Shown piece by piece: positions 12,435 to 26,163 of a DNA stretch of 64,000 bases (the first letter of the stretch is position 1; every line of letters starts with the position of its first letter). The notes beneath the pieces were generated by a model that did not search any database, was not told the origin of the DNA, and was given only the letters and a program-made list of their open reading frames with translations. The stretch covers positions 359,501 through 423,500 of the forward strand of contig NZ_AP026560.1 of NCBI RefSeq assembly GCF_025997855.1. The letters run 5' to 3'. The stretch is from Deinococcus aetherius (GTDB lineage: Bacteria; Deinococcota; Deinococci; Deinococcales; Deinococcaceae). The position numbers and the translations under genes were made by a program.

Positions 12435-13514
12435 ATGCGCAGAGTGGTGGGAGCGGTCGTGGGGCTGGCGCTGGGTTCGTCGGCCCTGGCACAGGGCGCC
12501 CCGGTCGCGTGCCGGGGGCAGCCGGGAGTTCCGGCCTGGGCGGGGCCGGGCGTCTTCTGGGGAACGCTCGGCGGCGGGCCCGTCGCCCTGCGGCTGGGAC
12601 CCGGGGACGACGGCGAGCGCGCCCGCTACTTCTACGAGCGGCGGGGCGTGAACATCACCCTGGTGCCCACCCACCAGCGGGAGACCCTGCTCCTGCGGGA
12701 AGAGGTCTGGACGCTCTCGGGCACGGAGGTCACCGGCTGCCTGCGTCTGGAGCGGGCCGGAACGGGGCTGCGGGGAAGCTGGACCAGTCCGGACGGGAAA
12801 AGAACCCTGCCCGTCACGCTCGCCCCGCTGGACGTGACGCGCCTGCCGCTCAACCTCCCCGATTCCCCGGGGTTGAGGAAGTTGCGGGCCTCCGACCCGC
12901 TCGCCTTTCTCAAACTCAACCGCGCCTGGGTGAAGGAGGCGGGGGGTGCCAGCGTCCGTGAGTCGCTCAGCGGGATACGATACCCACGTCTGCCGGGAGG
13001 GAGCGCGGCCCTCGACGCCGCCCTGCAAGACCGGCAACTCGTCCACGCCGCGAACGCCCTTGACTGCCGCGCCCGGCTGGCCGGGGCGGGAGAGGAAGCC
13101 TACGTGCTGAGTGCAGAGGTGACCTTCCGCAGCCCCCGGCTCCTGAGCGTGTTCGAGAGCGCGGGCTACTTCTGCGGCGGCGCCCATCCCGACGGCTTCG
13201 ACGTGGGCCTGATTCTTGACCGCGCCACCGGCCGCGAGGTGCCCGTCACGGCGATCTGGCCGGGGTTGACGCCCATGCGCCTGCGGACCCTGTACCTCAC
13301 TCGCAGCGGCGCGGATGGCGAGTGCCGGGAGGTGCTGGCGGACCCCGATCTGAAACTTACCGCCCACCTCACCCCCGGGGGGCTGGCCCTCACGCCGACG
13401 AGCCTGCCGCACGTCGTCACCGCGTGCGCCGACACGGTCACGCTTCCCTTCGCCTCCCTGGGCGACCGGGCGAACCCGCAGGGAACGTACTTCCGTGACC
13501 TCTACCCCCGCTGA
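12435..13514 (+). CDS. Secreted protein of unknown function with a DUF3298-like GGAHP motif
   Basis: A 359-residue protein with an N-terminal signal peptide (MRRVVGAVVGLALGSSALAQG, cleavage probably after ALA or AQG), so it is probably exported. The mature part has several cysteines, including a pair early in the chain and CRARLAG and CGGAHPDGF later. The YFCGGAHPDGF segment resembles the GGAHG core of DUF3298/RsiV-like domains, which bind lysozyme or cell-wall ligands in other bacteria. That link rests on a short motif only. The gene begins 6 nt after a TACGCT box and stands alone between the phosphoesterase and a terminator serving the convergent wrbA. Confidence 0.7.
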   Translation: MRRVVGAVVGLALGSSALAQGAPVACRGQPGVPAWAGPGVFWGTLGGGPVALRLGPGDDGERARYFYERRGVNITLVPTHQRETLLLREEVWTLSGTEVTGCLRLERAGTGLRGSWTSPDGKRTLPVTLAPLDVTRLPLNLPDSPGLRKLRASDPLAFLKLNRAWVKEAGGASVRESLSGIRYPRLPGGSAALDAALQDRQLVHAANALDCRARLAGAGEEAYVLSAEVTFRSPRLLSVFESAGYFCGGAHPDGFDVGLILDRATGREVPVTAIWPGLTPMRLRTLYLTRSGADGECREVLADPDLKLTAHLTPGGLALTPTSLPHVVTACADTVTLPFASLGDRANPQGTYFRDLYPR

Positions 13515-13523
13515 GGCAAACAT

Positions 13524-13559
13524 CAAAAATAAGGAGCGCCCCGGGGTCCCCGAAGCGCC
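13524..13559 (-). terminator. Intrinsic terminator of wrbA
   Basis: On the minus strand GCGCTTCGGGG pairs with CCCCGGGGCGC and is followed by TCCTTATTTTT. It lies 13 nt after the wrbA stop and could also stop convergent transcription from the left, though there the T-run is absent. Confidence 0.75.
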
Positions 13560-13572
13560 CGTGACTTCAGCT

Positions 13573-14181
13573 TCAGCCCTTGAGCTTGCGGGTGATCTCG
13601 ACCTGGCGGCGGGCCTGGTGGCGGATGGACGCCTTGTCCTCCTCGCTCAGGGGCTGCCCGTTCGCCGTGACGCTCGCGCCGTAGGGGTTGCCGCCCGAGG
13701 CGAAGATGGCGGGGTCGGTGTAGCCGGGCGGCACGATGATCGCGCCCCAGTGCATCGCCATCACGTAGAGGGTCTGGAGGGTCGTCTCCTGCCCGCCGTT
13801 GGGGTTTTGCGCGCTCGTCATGGCACTGAAGGTCTTGTCCGCCAGCGCGCCCGAGCCCCACAGCGGACCCAGCGTGTCGATGTAGGCGCGAAGCTGGCTC
13901 GCCGCGCCGCCGAAGCGGGTGGGGGAGCTGAACATGATGGCGTCCACGTTCTCCAGGTCGGCCAGGGTGGCCTCCGGGACGTGCGCCGCGCGCTCCTGCT
14001 GGGCCTTCCAGGCGTCCTGGCCGTTCACCACCTCCTGCGGGGCCGTCTCGCGCGCCTTGACCAGCCGCACCTCCGCCCCGGCCTCGCGCGCGGCCTCGGC
14101 AGCCACCTCCGCCATCTGGTGGTTCGTCCCGTAGGTGGAGTAGTAGACGATGGTCATGCGGACAGGAGCAGGGCTTGTCAT
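13573..14181 (-). CDS. wrbA: NAD(P)H:quinone oxidoreductase, WrbA type
   Basis: WrbA is a tetrameric FMN flavoprotein that reduces quinones by two electrons and limits oxidative stress. The 202 residues match the family length. The flavodoxin-like FMN loop is [12 protein letters not shown], followed by [19 protein letters not shown] and the typical GGGQETT-like block ([19 protein letters not shown]), ending with VEITRKL. The start MTSPAPVRM fits a leaderless transcript: a full promoter with TTGAAT and TAGGGT 17 nt apart ends 6 nt upstream. An internal Met before TIVYYSTYG would give the shorter canonical N-terminus but lacks a signal. Antioxidant roles suit Deinococcus; no other redox genes are adjacent. 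Confidence 0.95.
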   Translation of the reverse strand: MTSPAPVRMTIVYYSTYGTNHQMAEVAAEAAREAGAEVRLVKARETAPQEVVNGQDAWKAQQERAAHVPEATLADLENVDAIMFSSPTRFGGAASQLRAYIDTLGPLWGSGALADKTFSAMTSAQNPNGGQETTLQTLYVMAMHWGAIIVPPGYTDPAIFASGGNPYGASVTANGQPLSEEDKASIRHQARRQVEITRKLKG

Positions 14182-14187
14182 AGCCCC

Positions 14188-14216
14188 ACCCTAACTCGGA
14201 GGCCCTCTTGATTCAA
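14188..14216 (-). promoter_or_regulatory. Promoter of wrbA (leaderless)
   Basis: TTGAAT (14211-14216) and TAGGGT (14188-14193) are separated by 17 nt, and the -10 box is 6 nt from the ATG. It is one of the best full promoters in the window. Confidence 0.75.
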
Positions 14217-14266
14217 CGTTAAACAATCTGTGAAGTTCTCAAGGCAGAGCTTGAGCGGGGCTCCGC

Positions 14267-15277
<1,011 letters not shown>

Positions 15278-15283
15278 GCCCGG

Positions 15284-15289
15284 ACCGTA
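15284..15289 (-). promoter_or_regulatory. -10 box of glpX (leaderless)
   Basis: TACGGT on the minus strand, 6 nt before the ATG. Confidence 0.6.
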
Positions 15290-15299
15290 CCACGGAGAG

Positions 15300-15603
15300 G
15301 TAAAAACCGGCGCCGGGAGCGGTTCCACCCTGTCCTCACACCGGGGTCAGGGGCCGTCTTGCACCGACAGCCTCTCAGCCTCTCCCCGCGCCGTCAGGCG
15401 ACCAACCGGGCAAAGCGGCCCCTGGCGTGAAGGTGCGGGGCGGGAGCCCACACCCGCGTCTTCCACTGTTCGGCGGGCCCGGCGTCTTCCCGGCCCGGGG
15501 CCGGACCACGGCACCTGTCCAAACCGCTCAGAGGCATGGATGGGCACCCTCACAGAACCGGGGCGCCCGGCGCAGGCTCTCTGCGAGGGTCGCCCGCGTA
15601 CGT
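15300..15603 (-). other. Structured intergenic region ending in a terminator-like element
   Basis: A 300-bp gap without a protein gene lies between a microprotein gene and glpX. On the minus strand it ends with AACCG-loop-CGGTTTTTA (about 15302-15324), a terminator-like hairpin with a T-run, directly before the glpX promoter. Upstream it holds several GC-rich inverted repeats, including CCGGCC-ccg-GGCCGG near 15496-15511 and GCGGG...CCCGC near 15437-15459, and a direct repeat GGAAGACGC. It may be the 3' UTR of the microprotein mRNA or a small RNA. I cannot assign a known RNA family. Confidence 0.35.
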
Positions 15604-15714
15604 CTACCGCAGCACGCCCGCCCACACCAGCAGCAGCCACAGGATCACCGGGACCGCCAGCGACAGGGCGATCAGCTTGATCAGGCGCCACCAATCGTTC
15701 AGAAACTCGCGCAT
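15604..15714 (-). CDS. 36-aa single-helix membrane microprotein
   Basis: A very short frame. The product starts [14 protein letters not shown], continues into a hydrophobic stretch of about 20 residues ([20 protein letters not shown]) and ends LR, a classic single-pass membrane microprotein with a charged, Trp-rich amphipathic N-terminus. The evidence that it is expressed is a TACCCT box exactly 6 nt before the ATG, the same geometry as at other leaderless genes. Codon choice is GC-rich but not random: all hydrophobic positions cluster. No known family is recognised. Such proteins often bind and tune a larger membrane complex, but the partner cannot be guessed. It is divergent from phosphohexomutase. 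Confidence 0.6.
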   Translation of the reverse strand: MREFLNDWWRLIKLIALSLAVPVILWLLLVWAGVLR

Positions 15715-15720
15715 GGCACG

Positions 15721-15726
15721 AGGGTA
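15721..15726 (-). promoter_or_regulatory. -10 box of the 36-aa microprotein gene (leaderless)
   Basis: TACCCT on the minus strand, 6 nt before the ATG. Confidence 0.5.
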
Positions 15727-15803
15727 ACAGGGGAGAGGCAGGGCTTTCCGCGTCCGTGTTCACGCTGTCTTGCCCGAACGGGGCCCGCCTGCGGGGCACT
15801 GCT

Positions 15804-15809
15804 TACACT
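15804..15809 (+). promoter_or_regulatory. -10 box of the phosphohexomutase gene (leaderless)
   Basis: TACACT, 6 nt, ATG. Identical in sequence to the aceE -10 box. Confidence 0.6.
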
Positions 15810-15815
15810 GCCCCC

Positions 15816-17455
15816 ATGACCCTCAGCGACCTCGCCGGTAAGAGAGCCCCGCAGAGCCTCCTGACGAACATCCCCCGGCTGGTCGCCCGCTACTACGAGA
15901 CGCGGCCTGACGTGGGGAACGCGGCGCAGCGGGTCGCCTTCGGCACGAGCGGGCACCGGGGGACGTCCCTGAACGGTACCTTCAACGAGGCGCACATCCT
16001 CGCGGTCGCCCAGGCCGTCGCCGAGCACCGCGCCTCGGCGGGCATCACCGGGCCGCTCTACATGGGGCTCGACACTCACGCCCTCAGCGAGCCCGCCTGG
16101 ATGTCGGCGCTGGAGGTGCTGGTCGCCAACGGGGTGCGGGTGTGCGCTCAGCCGGGCTTCTTCACGCCCACTCCCCTCGTCAGCCACGCGATCCTGAACC
16201 ACAACCGGGCGGGGCAGGGGGGCACGGCGGACGGCATCGTCATCACCCCCAGCCACAATCCCCCGCAGGACGGCGGCTTCAAGTACAACCCCCCCAGCGG
16301 CGGCCCCGCCGACACCGACGTGACGAGGGCAGTGCAGAACCGGGCGAACGCGATCCTGGAGGGCGGGCTGAGCGAGGTGAGAAGGGTCAACCTCGACGAC
16401 GCGCTGGCGGGCCTTGACCCCTTCGACTTCATCGCGCCGTACGTCTCCGAACTCGGGGAGGTCGTGGACCTCGACGCGATCCGGGGAAGCGGCGTGCACC
16501 TCGGCGTCGATCCCCTCGGCGGGAGCAGCCTGCCCGTGTGGGAGGCGATTCAGGCGCAGTACGACCTCAACCTGACCATCGTGAACGAGCAGGTCGACCC
16601 CCGCTTCGCCTTCATGACCGTGGACCGCGACGGCAAGATTCGCATGGACTGCTCCAGCCCCTGGGCGATGGCGAGCCTCCTGGCGCTCAAGGGCGACTAC
16701 GACGTGGCCGTGGGCAACGACCCCGACGCCGACCGCCACGGCATCGTCACCGCCGACGGGTTGATGAACCCCAACCACTACCTCGCCGTCATGATCGACT
16801 ACCTCTTCCAGAACCGCCCTGACTGGAGCGCGGACGCGGGAGTCGGCAAGACACTCGTTTCCAGCGCCCTGATCGACCGGGTGGCGGCAGGCATCGGGCG
16901 ACGGCTGGTGGAGGTGCCCGTCGGCTTCAAATACTTCGTGGAGGGCCTGCTCACCGGCTCCCTGGGCTTCGGCGGCGAGGAGTCGGCTGGCGCGAGCTTC
17001 CTGCGCATGAACGGGGGTGCGTGGAGCACCGACAAGGACGGCCTCATCCCCGGCCTTCTCGCCGCCGAGATCACGGCGAAGACGGGGCAGACGCCCAGCC
17101 AGCGCTTCGCCGCTCTCACCCAGAAGTACGGTTCCACCGCCTACGACCGCCAGGACGCCCCCGCCAACTCCGAGCAGAAGAAGGTGCTCGCCAACCTCTC
17201 CCCGGAGCAGGTCACCGCCTCCACCCTGGCGGGCGACCCCATCACCGCCAAGCTCACCCGCGCGCCCGGCAACAACGAGCCCATCGGCGGGCTGAAGGTG
17301 ACGACCGAACACGCCTGGTTCGCCGCCCGCCCCAGCGGCACCGAGGACGTGTACAAGATTTACGCGGAGAGCTTCAAGGGCGAGGGCCACCTCAGACAGG
17401 TCATGGAGGAGGCGCGTGAGGTCGTCGCGGCGGCTTTTCAGGCAGGAGGGGCGGC

Positions 17456-17459
<4 letters not shown>
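15816..17459 (+). CDS. pgm: Phosphoglucomutase (alpha-D-phosphohexomutase)
   Basis: This enzyme interconverts glucose 1-phosphate and glucose 6-phosphate, linking glycogen and envelope sugar synthesis with glycolysis. The 547 residues agree with bacterial Pgm. Motifs in order are [10 protein letters not shown] near the N-terminus, the phosphoserine loop [11 protein letters not shown], the metal loop [10 protein letters not shown], the sugar-specificity loop [10 protein letters not shown], and the phosphate-binding [12 protein letters not shown] near the C-terminus. The start MTLSDLAGK lies 6 nt after a TACACT box; an upstream in-frame Met 20 codons earlier would overlap the promoter. The stop overlaps the GTG of the next gene (GTGA), so the two are translationally coupled. 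Confidence 0.96.
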
Positions 17460-17905
<446 letters not shown>

Positions 17906-17934
17906 CCGGCGGCCCGACCACACAGTTGCTGTCC

Positions 17935-17964
17935 TTGCGCCGCCTTCCCCCGGCGGGGTATACT
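17935..17964 (+). promoter_or_regulatory. Promoter of the str operon (rpsL)
   Basis: TTGCGC and TATACT with an 18-nt spacer. The -10 box is the best match to TATAAT in the left half of the window. The transcript would start near 17971, giving a leader of about 218 nt before rpsL. Confidence 0.65.
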
Positions 17965-17970
17965 CCTCAG

Positions 17971-18188
17971 GTTGAAAACTGACCGGGACAGGGTTGCACC
18001 GGAAAGTTTCTCGGCACGCGCGCCGCTCTTCTTTCTCGTCCATAACCGATGCTGACGGTCCAGGCACGGCGCGTCGATCACCTCGGGTCCCAGGTTCTTC
18101 AAGCCTCAGGCCCTCCAACCCGTGCCTGCCCCCAGGAGTGGGCGGGCCTCCGCACAAGACTTCTCTGTCAAGACTAGGAGTGATTGCC
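17971..18188 (+). promoter_or_regulatory. Long structured 5' leader of rpsL
   Basis: An untranslated leader with a perfect 9-bp inverted repeat, CAGGCACGG at 18061-18069 and CCGTGCCTG at 18120-18128, closing a loop of about 50 nt. It ends with AGGAG at 18176-18180. Ribosomal operons are often autoregulated through leader structures (in E. coli S7 acts on the str mRNA), so regulation is plausible but inferred. Confidence 0.5.
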
Positions 18189-18593
<405 letters not shown>

Positions 18594-18702
18594 CCCCGTT
18601 ACTAGGTGAGCGGGGGAGGAATGAGCCCCCGCCGCCAGGCGGGATCAGGCCGTCCCCACGGGGGTGAGGCCCATGTACCGAGTCAAGGGTTAAGGAGCGA
18701 AT

Positions 18703-19173
18703 ATGGCACGTCGCCGCAGAGCAGAAGTGCGCCCCATCCAGCCGGACCTGGTGTACCAGGACGTGCTGGTCAGCGCGATGATCAACCGCATCATGCGGGA
18801 TGGCAAGAAGAACCTCGCCAGCCGCATCTTCTACGGGGCCTGCCGCCTCGTGCAGGAGCGCACCGGTCAGGAGCCCCTCAAGGTCTTCAAGCAGGCCTAC
18901 GACAACGTCAAGCCCCGGGTCGAGGTCCGCAGCCGCCGCGTCGGTGGCTCGACCTACCAGGTGCCCGTCGAGGTGAGCGTCCGCCGTCAGCAGAGCCTGA
19001 CGCTGCGCTGGATGCTGTCCGCGACCGAGGGCCGTGCCGAACGCACCGCCATCGAGCGGCTGGCGGGCGAGATCATGGACGCCGCGCAGGGCCGGGGCGG
19101 GTCTATCAAGAAGAAAGACGACGTGGAGCGCATGGCGGAAGCTAACCGCGCCTACGCGCACTACCGCTGGTAA
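18703..19173 (+). CDS. rpsG: 30S ribosomal protein S7
   Basis: S7 organises the 3' domain of 16S rRNA and lies near the exit site of the 30S subunit. The protein has 156 residues, the standard length, and begins MARRRRAEVRP. It contains the conserved rRNA-binding segments DVLVSAMINRIMRDGKKN and EVRSRRVGGSTYQVPVEV and the C-terminal EANRAYAHYRW. TAAGGAG lies 7 nt before the ATG. Second gene of the str operon. The gap to fusA, about 130 bp, holds a long palindromic repeat rather than a promoter. Confidence 0.98.
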   Translation: MARRRRAEVRPIQPDLVYQDVLVSAMINRIMRDGKKNLASRIFYGACRLVQERTGQEPLKVFKQAYDNVKPRVEVRSRRVGGSTYQVPVEVSVRRQQSLTLRWMLSATEGRAERTAIERLAGEIMDAAQGRGGSIKKKDDVERMAEANRAYAHYRW

Positions 19174-19198
19174 ACGAGCGGGCAGGGCGGCGAGTTCG

Positions 19199-19273
19199 AG
19201 CCGTCAGCCTTCAGCGGTCAGCCGTCAGCCAACTCAGCTCCTGCTGACGGCTGATGGCTGAAAGCTGAAAGCC
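19199..19273. repeat. REP-like palindrome (AGCCGTCAGC family) between rpsG and fusA
   Basis: A perfect 12-bp inverted repeat, TCAGCCGTCAGC at 19218-19229 and GCTGACGGCTGA at 19243-19254, is flanked by further imperfect arms (CAGCCTTCAGC / GCTGAAAGCTG). Shorter pieces of the same family occur at 6610-6636, 47994-48025 and 50695-50723. Inside an operon it could shape mRNA stability between rpsG and fusA. Confidence 0.75.
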
Positions 19274-19301
19274 AACCCCAACCAGCCCAAGGGAGTCACT
19301 C

Positions 19302-21395
<2,094 letters not shown>

Positions 21396-21413
21396 ACCCT
21401 CCCGGGGGTTCGG

Positions 21414-21445
21414 GGCCGTCTCCAGTGGGGACGGCTCCTTCTTTT
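21414..21445 (+). terminator. Intrinsic terminator after fusA
   Basis: CCGTCTCC and GGGGACGG arms with a tight AGT loop, then CTCCTTCTTTT. Confidence 0.8.
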
Positions 21446-21466
21446 GGTCGCCTTCTCCGGGAACGT

Positions 21467-21472
21467 TAGGCT
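21467..21472 (+). promoter_or_regulatory. -10 box of the 134-aa membrane protein gene (leaderless)
   Basis: TAGGCT, then 6 nt, then the ATG. Confidence 0.55.
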
Positions 21473-21478
21473 GCTGGT

Positions 21479-21883
21479 ATGACTGCACCCGGCCCCCGCC
21501 CCCAGCGCCTCCCCTTCATCACCGTTCCCCTCCTGATCCAGCTCGTGCTCAACGGCCTGTCCCTGCTCCTCCTTCCCTTCGCGGGCGGCTTCGTCAACAC
21601 CCTGCTCGACGACTACGCCCGGCAGACCGGGACGCCCGCCACCACTCTCCCCCCGGAGGCGGTCACGTCGGTGCTGTGGGTGGCCTTCGCGCTCACGGCG
21701 GCCTTCGTGCTGCTGCTGTACTTCACGCGCCGGGCGGTGCTGGAGGGGCGGTCGTGGGGCCGGATCGTCAGCATCGTGCTCGGGGTGCTCTCGCTGCTGA
21801 GTTTCCCCCTCGGCACGGTCCTCGGCATCTTCATGCTCATCGGCGCCTTCGACCGGGACGTGCAGCGGTACACCAGCCGGTAA
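21479..21883 (+). CDS. Small integral membrane protein, unknown function
   Basis: A 134-residue protein with about four hydrophobic segments: PFITVPLLIQLVLNGLSLLL, VTSVLWVAFALTAAFVLLLY, and a long C-terminal stretch IVSIVLGVLSLLSF / LGTVLGIFMLIGAF that can span twice. Short positively charged loops (FTRRAVLEGRSWGR) separate them, so the N-terminus is probably cytoplasmic. No family is recognised with certainty. It has its own leaderless promoter and its own terminator, so it is an independent unit placed between fusA and ggt in what would otherwise be the str operon. Confidence 0.75.
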   Translation: MTAPGPRPQRLPFITVPLLIQLVLNGLSLLLLPFAGGFVNTLLDDYARQTGTPATTLPPEAVTSVLWVAFALTAAFVLLLYFTRRAVLEGRSWGRIVSIVLGVLSLLSFPLGTVLGIFMLIGAFDRDVQRYTSR

Positions 21884-21903
21884 GCGGGTGCCTGACCTTC
21901 ATA

Positions 21904-21932
21904 CGCCGCCTTCCCCGGGCGGCGCCTTTGTT
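21904..21932 (+). terminator. Intrinsic terminator after the 134-aa membrane protein gene
   Basis: CGCCGCC-ttcccc-GGGCGGCG followed by CCTTTGTT. Confidence 0.7.
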
Positions 21933-21972
21933 ATGGTGGTCACCTCACAGAAAGAGGGGCGAGGGGGCACAC

Positions 21973-23727
21973 ATGAAACGAGGCGTGGTGTTGCTGGGGG
22001 CGGCTCTGCTCCTGGGGGGCATGGGGCAGGCACAGACCGGGTCGGCCGGGAGCAAGGTGCCGCTGGCGACCGGGACGGGTGGGGCCGTGGCGACGGTGGA
22101 CCTCGACGCGAGCCGGGCGGCCATGCGGATTCTGGAAGCCGGGGGGAATGCCGTGGACGCGGCGGTGGCGGCGGCGGCCACGCTCGGCGTCACCGAGCCC
22201 TTCTCCTGCGGGATCGGGGGCGGCGGTTTCATGGTGATCTACCTGGCGAAGGAGAACCGGGTCGTCACCATCGACCACCGCGAGACGGCCCCGGCGTCGT
22301 TTACCCCCACCGTCTTCATCGAGAACGGGCAGCCGATCCCCTTCGACCAGCGGGTGACGAGCGGCCTCTCGGCGGGGGTGCCCGGCACGGTGCGGGGCTG
22401 GCAGGAGGCGCTGTCGCGCTACGGCACGCTCAGCCTGCGCCGGGTGCTCACCCCGGCCATCGTGACGGCGCGGTACGGCTTCGTCGTGGACCAGAACTTC
22501 CGCAACCAGGTGCAGGAGAACGAGGCCCGCTTCCGCGCCTTCACGAGCACCGCCTCACTCTACCTGCCCAACGGGCAACCCCCCGCCGTGGGCAGGCGGA
22601 TCAACAACCCCGACCTCGCCCGCACCTACGAGACGATTGCGCGGCAGGGGGCGGCGGGCTTCTACACGGGCGAGATCGCGCAGGCCATCGCGGCGACCGT
22701 CAACAACCCGCCCGTGGCCGAGGGCACGACCCTCAACGTCCGCAGGGGCAACATGACCCTCGCCGACCTCGCCAACTACGAGGCCCGCCTCCGTCCGCCC
22801 GTGGTGAGCACCTACCGGGGTTACACGATCTACGGGATGCAGCCCCCCTCCAGCGGCGGCCTGACAATCGCCGAGGCGCTGAACATCATGGAGGGCTACG
22901 ACCTCTCCGCCATGAGCGAGCCGGAGGCGTACCAGAAGTACCTCGAAGCCTCGCGCCTCGCCTTCGCCGACCGGGGCGCCTACATGGCCGACCCCGAGTA
23001 CACGGACGTGCCCAGGAACGGGCTGCTCAGCCGGGAGTTCGCCGCCGAACGCCGCGCCCTGATCGGCTCCCAGGCCGCGCCCGGCTCCGTTCCACCCGGC
23101 GATCCCTTCAAGTTCCAGACCGACCCCAGCTATCCCCTGCGCCCCGCCCCCGCCGGGTTCGAGGGCAACGACACGACCCACCTGACCGTCAGCGACAGGG
23201 ACGGCAACATCGTCGCCTACACCTTCACCATCGAGTCCATCGGCGGGAACGGGATGGTGGTGCCGGGCCACGGCTTCCTCCTCAACAACGAGCTGACCGA
23301 CTTCGACCCGGTCGCGCCCCACCCCAACGTCCCCGAGGCGGGCAAGCGGCCACGCTCCAGCATGAGCCCCACCATCGTCTTCCGGGAGGGCAAACCGGTG
23401 ATGGCGCTCGGCAGCCCGGGCGGCTCGACCATCATCACCACGGTGTTGCAAACCCTGTTCGATGTGATCGACCGCAAGAGGACGCTCGCCGAGGCCTTCA
23501 CCGTCCCCCGCTTCTCGCAGCGCAACGCGGCGACGACCGGCGTGGACCTGGGGGGCGAGAATACGCCGCTCGCTCAGGGCTTGGCGGGGCTGGGCTACAG
23601 GTGGGCGCCCACGCCCGAGATCGGCAGGCTGACCGCCATCCAATTCAACCCCGACGGCACGGTAACGGCGGCGGCCGAACCCAGACGGGCCGGGGGTGGG
23701 AGCGCCCTGGTCCAAAGCGGCCGGTAA
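21973..23727 (+). CDS. ggt: Gamma-glutamyltransferase, exported
   Basis: GGT cleaves the gamma-glutamyl bond of glutathione and related peptides and transfers or hydrolyses the glutamyl group; it matures by self-cleavage into two subunits. The 584-residue precursor has an N-terminal signal peptide (MKRGVVLLGAALLLGGMGQA), so it is probably secreted or periplasmic. The autoprocessing nucleophile is the first Thr of NDTTHLTVSDRDG (T401), giving a large subunit of about 370 and a small one of about 180 residues. GSPGGSTIIT, the substrate loop, is intact. The start is supported by GAGGGGGC 5 nt upstream. Deinococcus uses bacillithiol rather than glutathione, so the natural substrate may be peptide or polyglutamate. 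The gene lies between two terminators. Confidence 0.93.
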   Translation: MKRGVVLLGAALLLGGMGQAQTGSAGSKVPLATGTGGAVATVDLDASRAAMRILEAGGNAVDAAVAAAATLGVTEPFSCGIGGGGFMVIYLAKENRVVTIDHRETAPASFTPTVFIENGQPIPFDQRVTSGLSAGVPGTVRGWQEALSRYGTLSLRRVLTPAIVTARYGFVVDQNFRNQVQENEARFRAFTSTASLYLPNGQPPAVGRRINNPDLARTYETIARQGAAGFYTGEIAQAIAATVNNPPVAEGTTLNVRRGNMTLADLANYEARLRPPVVSTYRGYTIYGMQPPSSGGLTIAEALNIMEGYDLSAMSEPEAYQKYLEASRLAFADRGAYMADPEYTDVPRNGLLSREFAAERRALIGSQAAPGSVPPGDPFKFQTDPSYPLRPAPAGFEGNDTTHLTVSDRDGNIVAYTFTIESIGGNGMVVPGHGFLLNNELTDFDPVAPHPNVPEAGKRPRSSMSPTIVFREGKPVMALGSPGGSTIITTVLQTLFDVIDRKRTLAEAFTVPRFSQRNAATTGVDLGGENTPLAQGLAGLGYRWAPTPEIGRLTAIQFNPDGTVTAAAEPRRAGGGSALVQSGR

Positions 23728-23741
23728 GCAGATCGGGGGAG

Positions 23742-23778
23742 GGGGCCGTCCAGCATCCCGGACGGCCCCGTTCCTTTT
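23742..23778 (+). terminator. Intrinsic terminator after ggt
   Basis: GGGGCCGTCC and GGACGGCCCC form a 10-bp stem with an 8-nt loop, followed by GTTCCTTTT. Confidence 0.85.
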
Positions 23779-23813
23779 GCTGTGCAGCACGAGCGGCACT
23801 CGCCGGGCCCGAC

Positions 23814-23842
23814 TTGCCATCTCCCGCCCTTTCCGCTAATCT
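23814..23842 (+). promoter_or_regulatory. Promoter of tuf and the S10 operon
   Basis: TTGCCA and TAATCT separated by exactly 17 nt, about 155 nt before the tuf start. The long leader ends with GGAGGAG. No other strong promoter is visible before secY, so this may drive the whole cluster. Confidence 0.75.
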
Positions 23843-23996
23843 ATGCCTTCGGTGCGCTGAAAAGCGTCGGCGCAACGTGCCGTGAGGCCAGCCCTGAAGA
23901 GGGGACGGGCCCCGGCGGGAATCAACCCAATGTGGACCCTGCACCCGACCAAAGGGACGGAAAGGTATGGGCCCACCGCTTGGAGGAGCAAAGAAC

Positions 23997-25214
<1,218 letters not shown>

Positions 25215-25218
25215 CAAT

Positions 25219-25538
<320 letters not shown>

Positions 25539-25542
<4 letters not shown>

Positions 25543-26162
25543 CCAAGGGTATCCTCGGCACCAAGATCGGCATGACCCAGATCTGGCGCGGCGACCGCGC
25601 GGTGCCCGTGACGGTCGTGCTGGCCGGTCCCTGCCCCGTCGTGCAGCGCAAGACGCGGCAGACCGACGGCTACGAGGCCGTGCAGATCGGCTTCGCGCCC
25701 AAGCACGAGAAGCGTGTGACGAGGCCCCTGCTCGGGCACTTCCGCAAGGCGGGCGTGTCCCCGGTGCGCTTCCTGCGCGAGTTCCGCGACTTCGCCCCCG
25801 AGGGTGACACCGTCAACGTGGACATCTTCGCGGCGGGCGAGAAGATCGACGCGACCGGCACCAGCAAGGGCAAGGGCTTTCAGGGCGTCATGAAGCGCTG
25901 GAATTTCCAGGGTGGTCCCGCGAGCCACGGCTCGAAGAAGTGGCACCGCCGCCCCGGATCCATCGGCCAGCGCAAGACGCCGGGCCGCGTGTACAAGGGC
26001 AAGAAGATGGCCGGGCACATGGGCATGGAGCGCGTCACCGTGCAAAACCTCGAAGTCGTCGAGGTTCGCGCGGGTGAGAACCTGATCCTCGTGAAGGGGG
26101 CCGTCCCCGGCGCGAACGGCGGGCTCGTGATCCTGCGCCAGGCCGTCAAGGGAGGCAGGTAA
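25539..26162 (+). CDS. rplC: 50S ribosomal protein L3
   Basis: L3 nucleates assembly of the 50S subunit and reaches the peptidyl transferase centre with a long loop. The 207 residues contain [16 protein letters not shown] at the N-terminus and the extended loop [38 protein letters not shown] block (quoted in part), the L3 signature. The start overlaps the rpsJ stop by 4 nt, so translation is coupled. Length matches other Deinococcus-Thermus L3 proteins. The rplD start follows 1 nt after the stop. Confidence 0.97.
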
Positions 26163-26163
26163 G

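Noticed and set aside
15380..15530. Pieces resembling cobalamin riboswitch boxes (GGTGCC, GGGAA, CAGTGG) on the minus strand
   Set aside because: The boxes are short, incompletely ordered, and the B12 box is not convincing. The downstream gene is glpX, not a cobalamin gene.
22555..23820. Minus-strand frame antisense to ggt
   Set aside because: No domain, no promoter geometry, and the plus-strand GGT has intact catalytic motifs.
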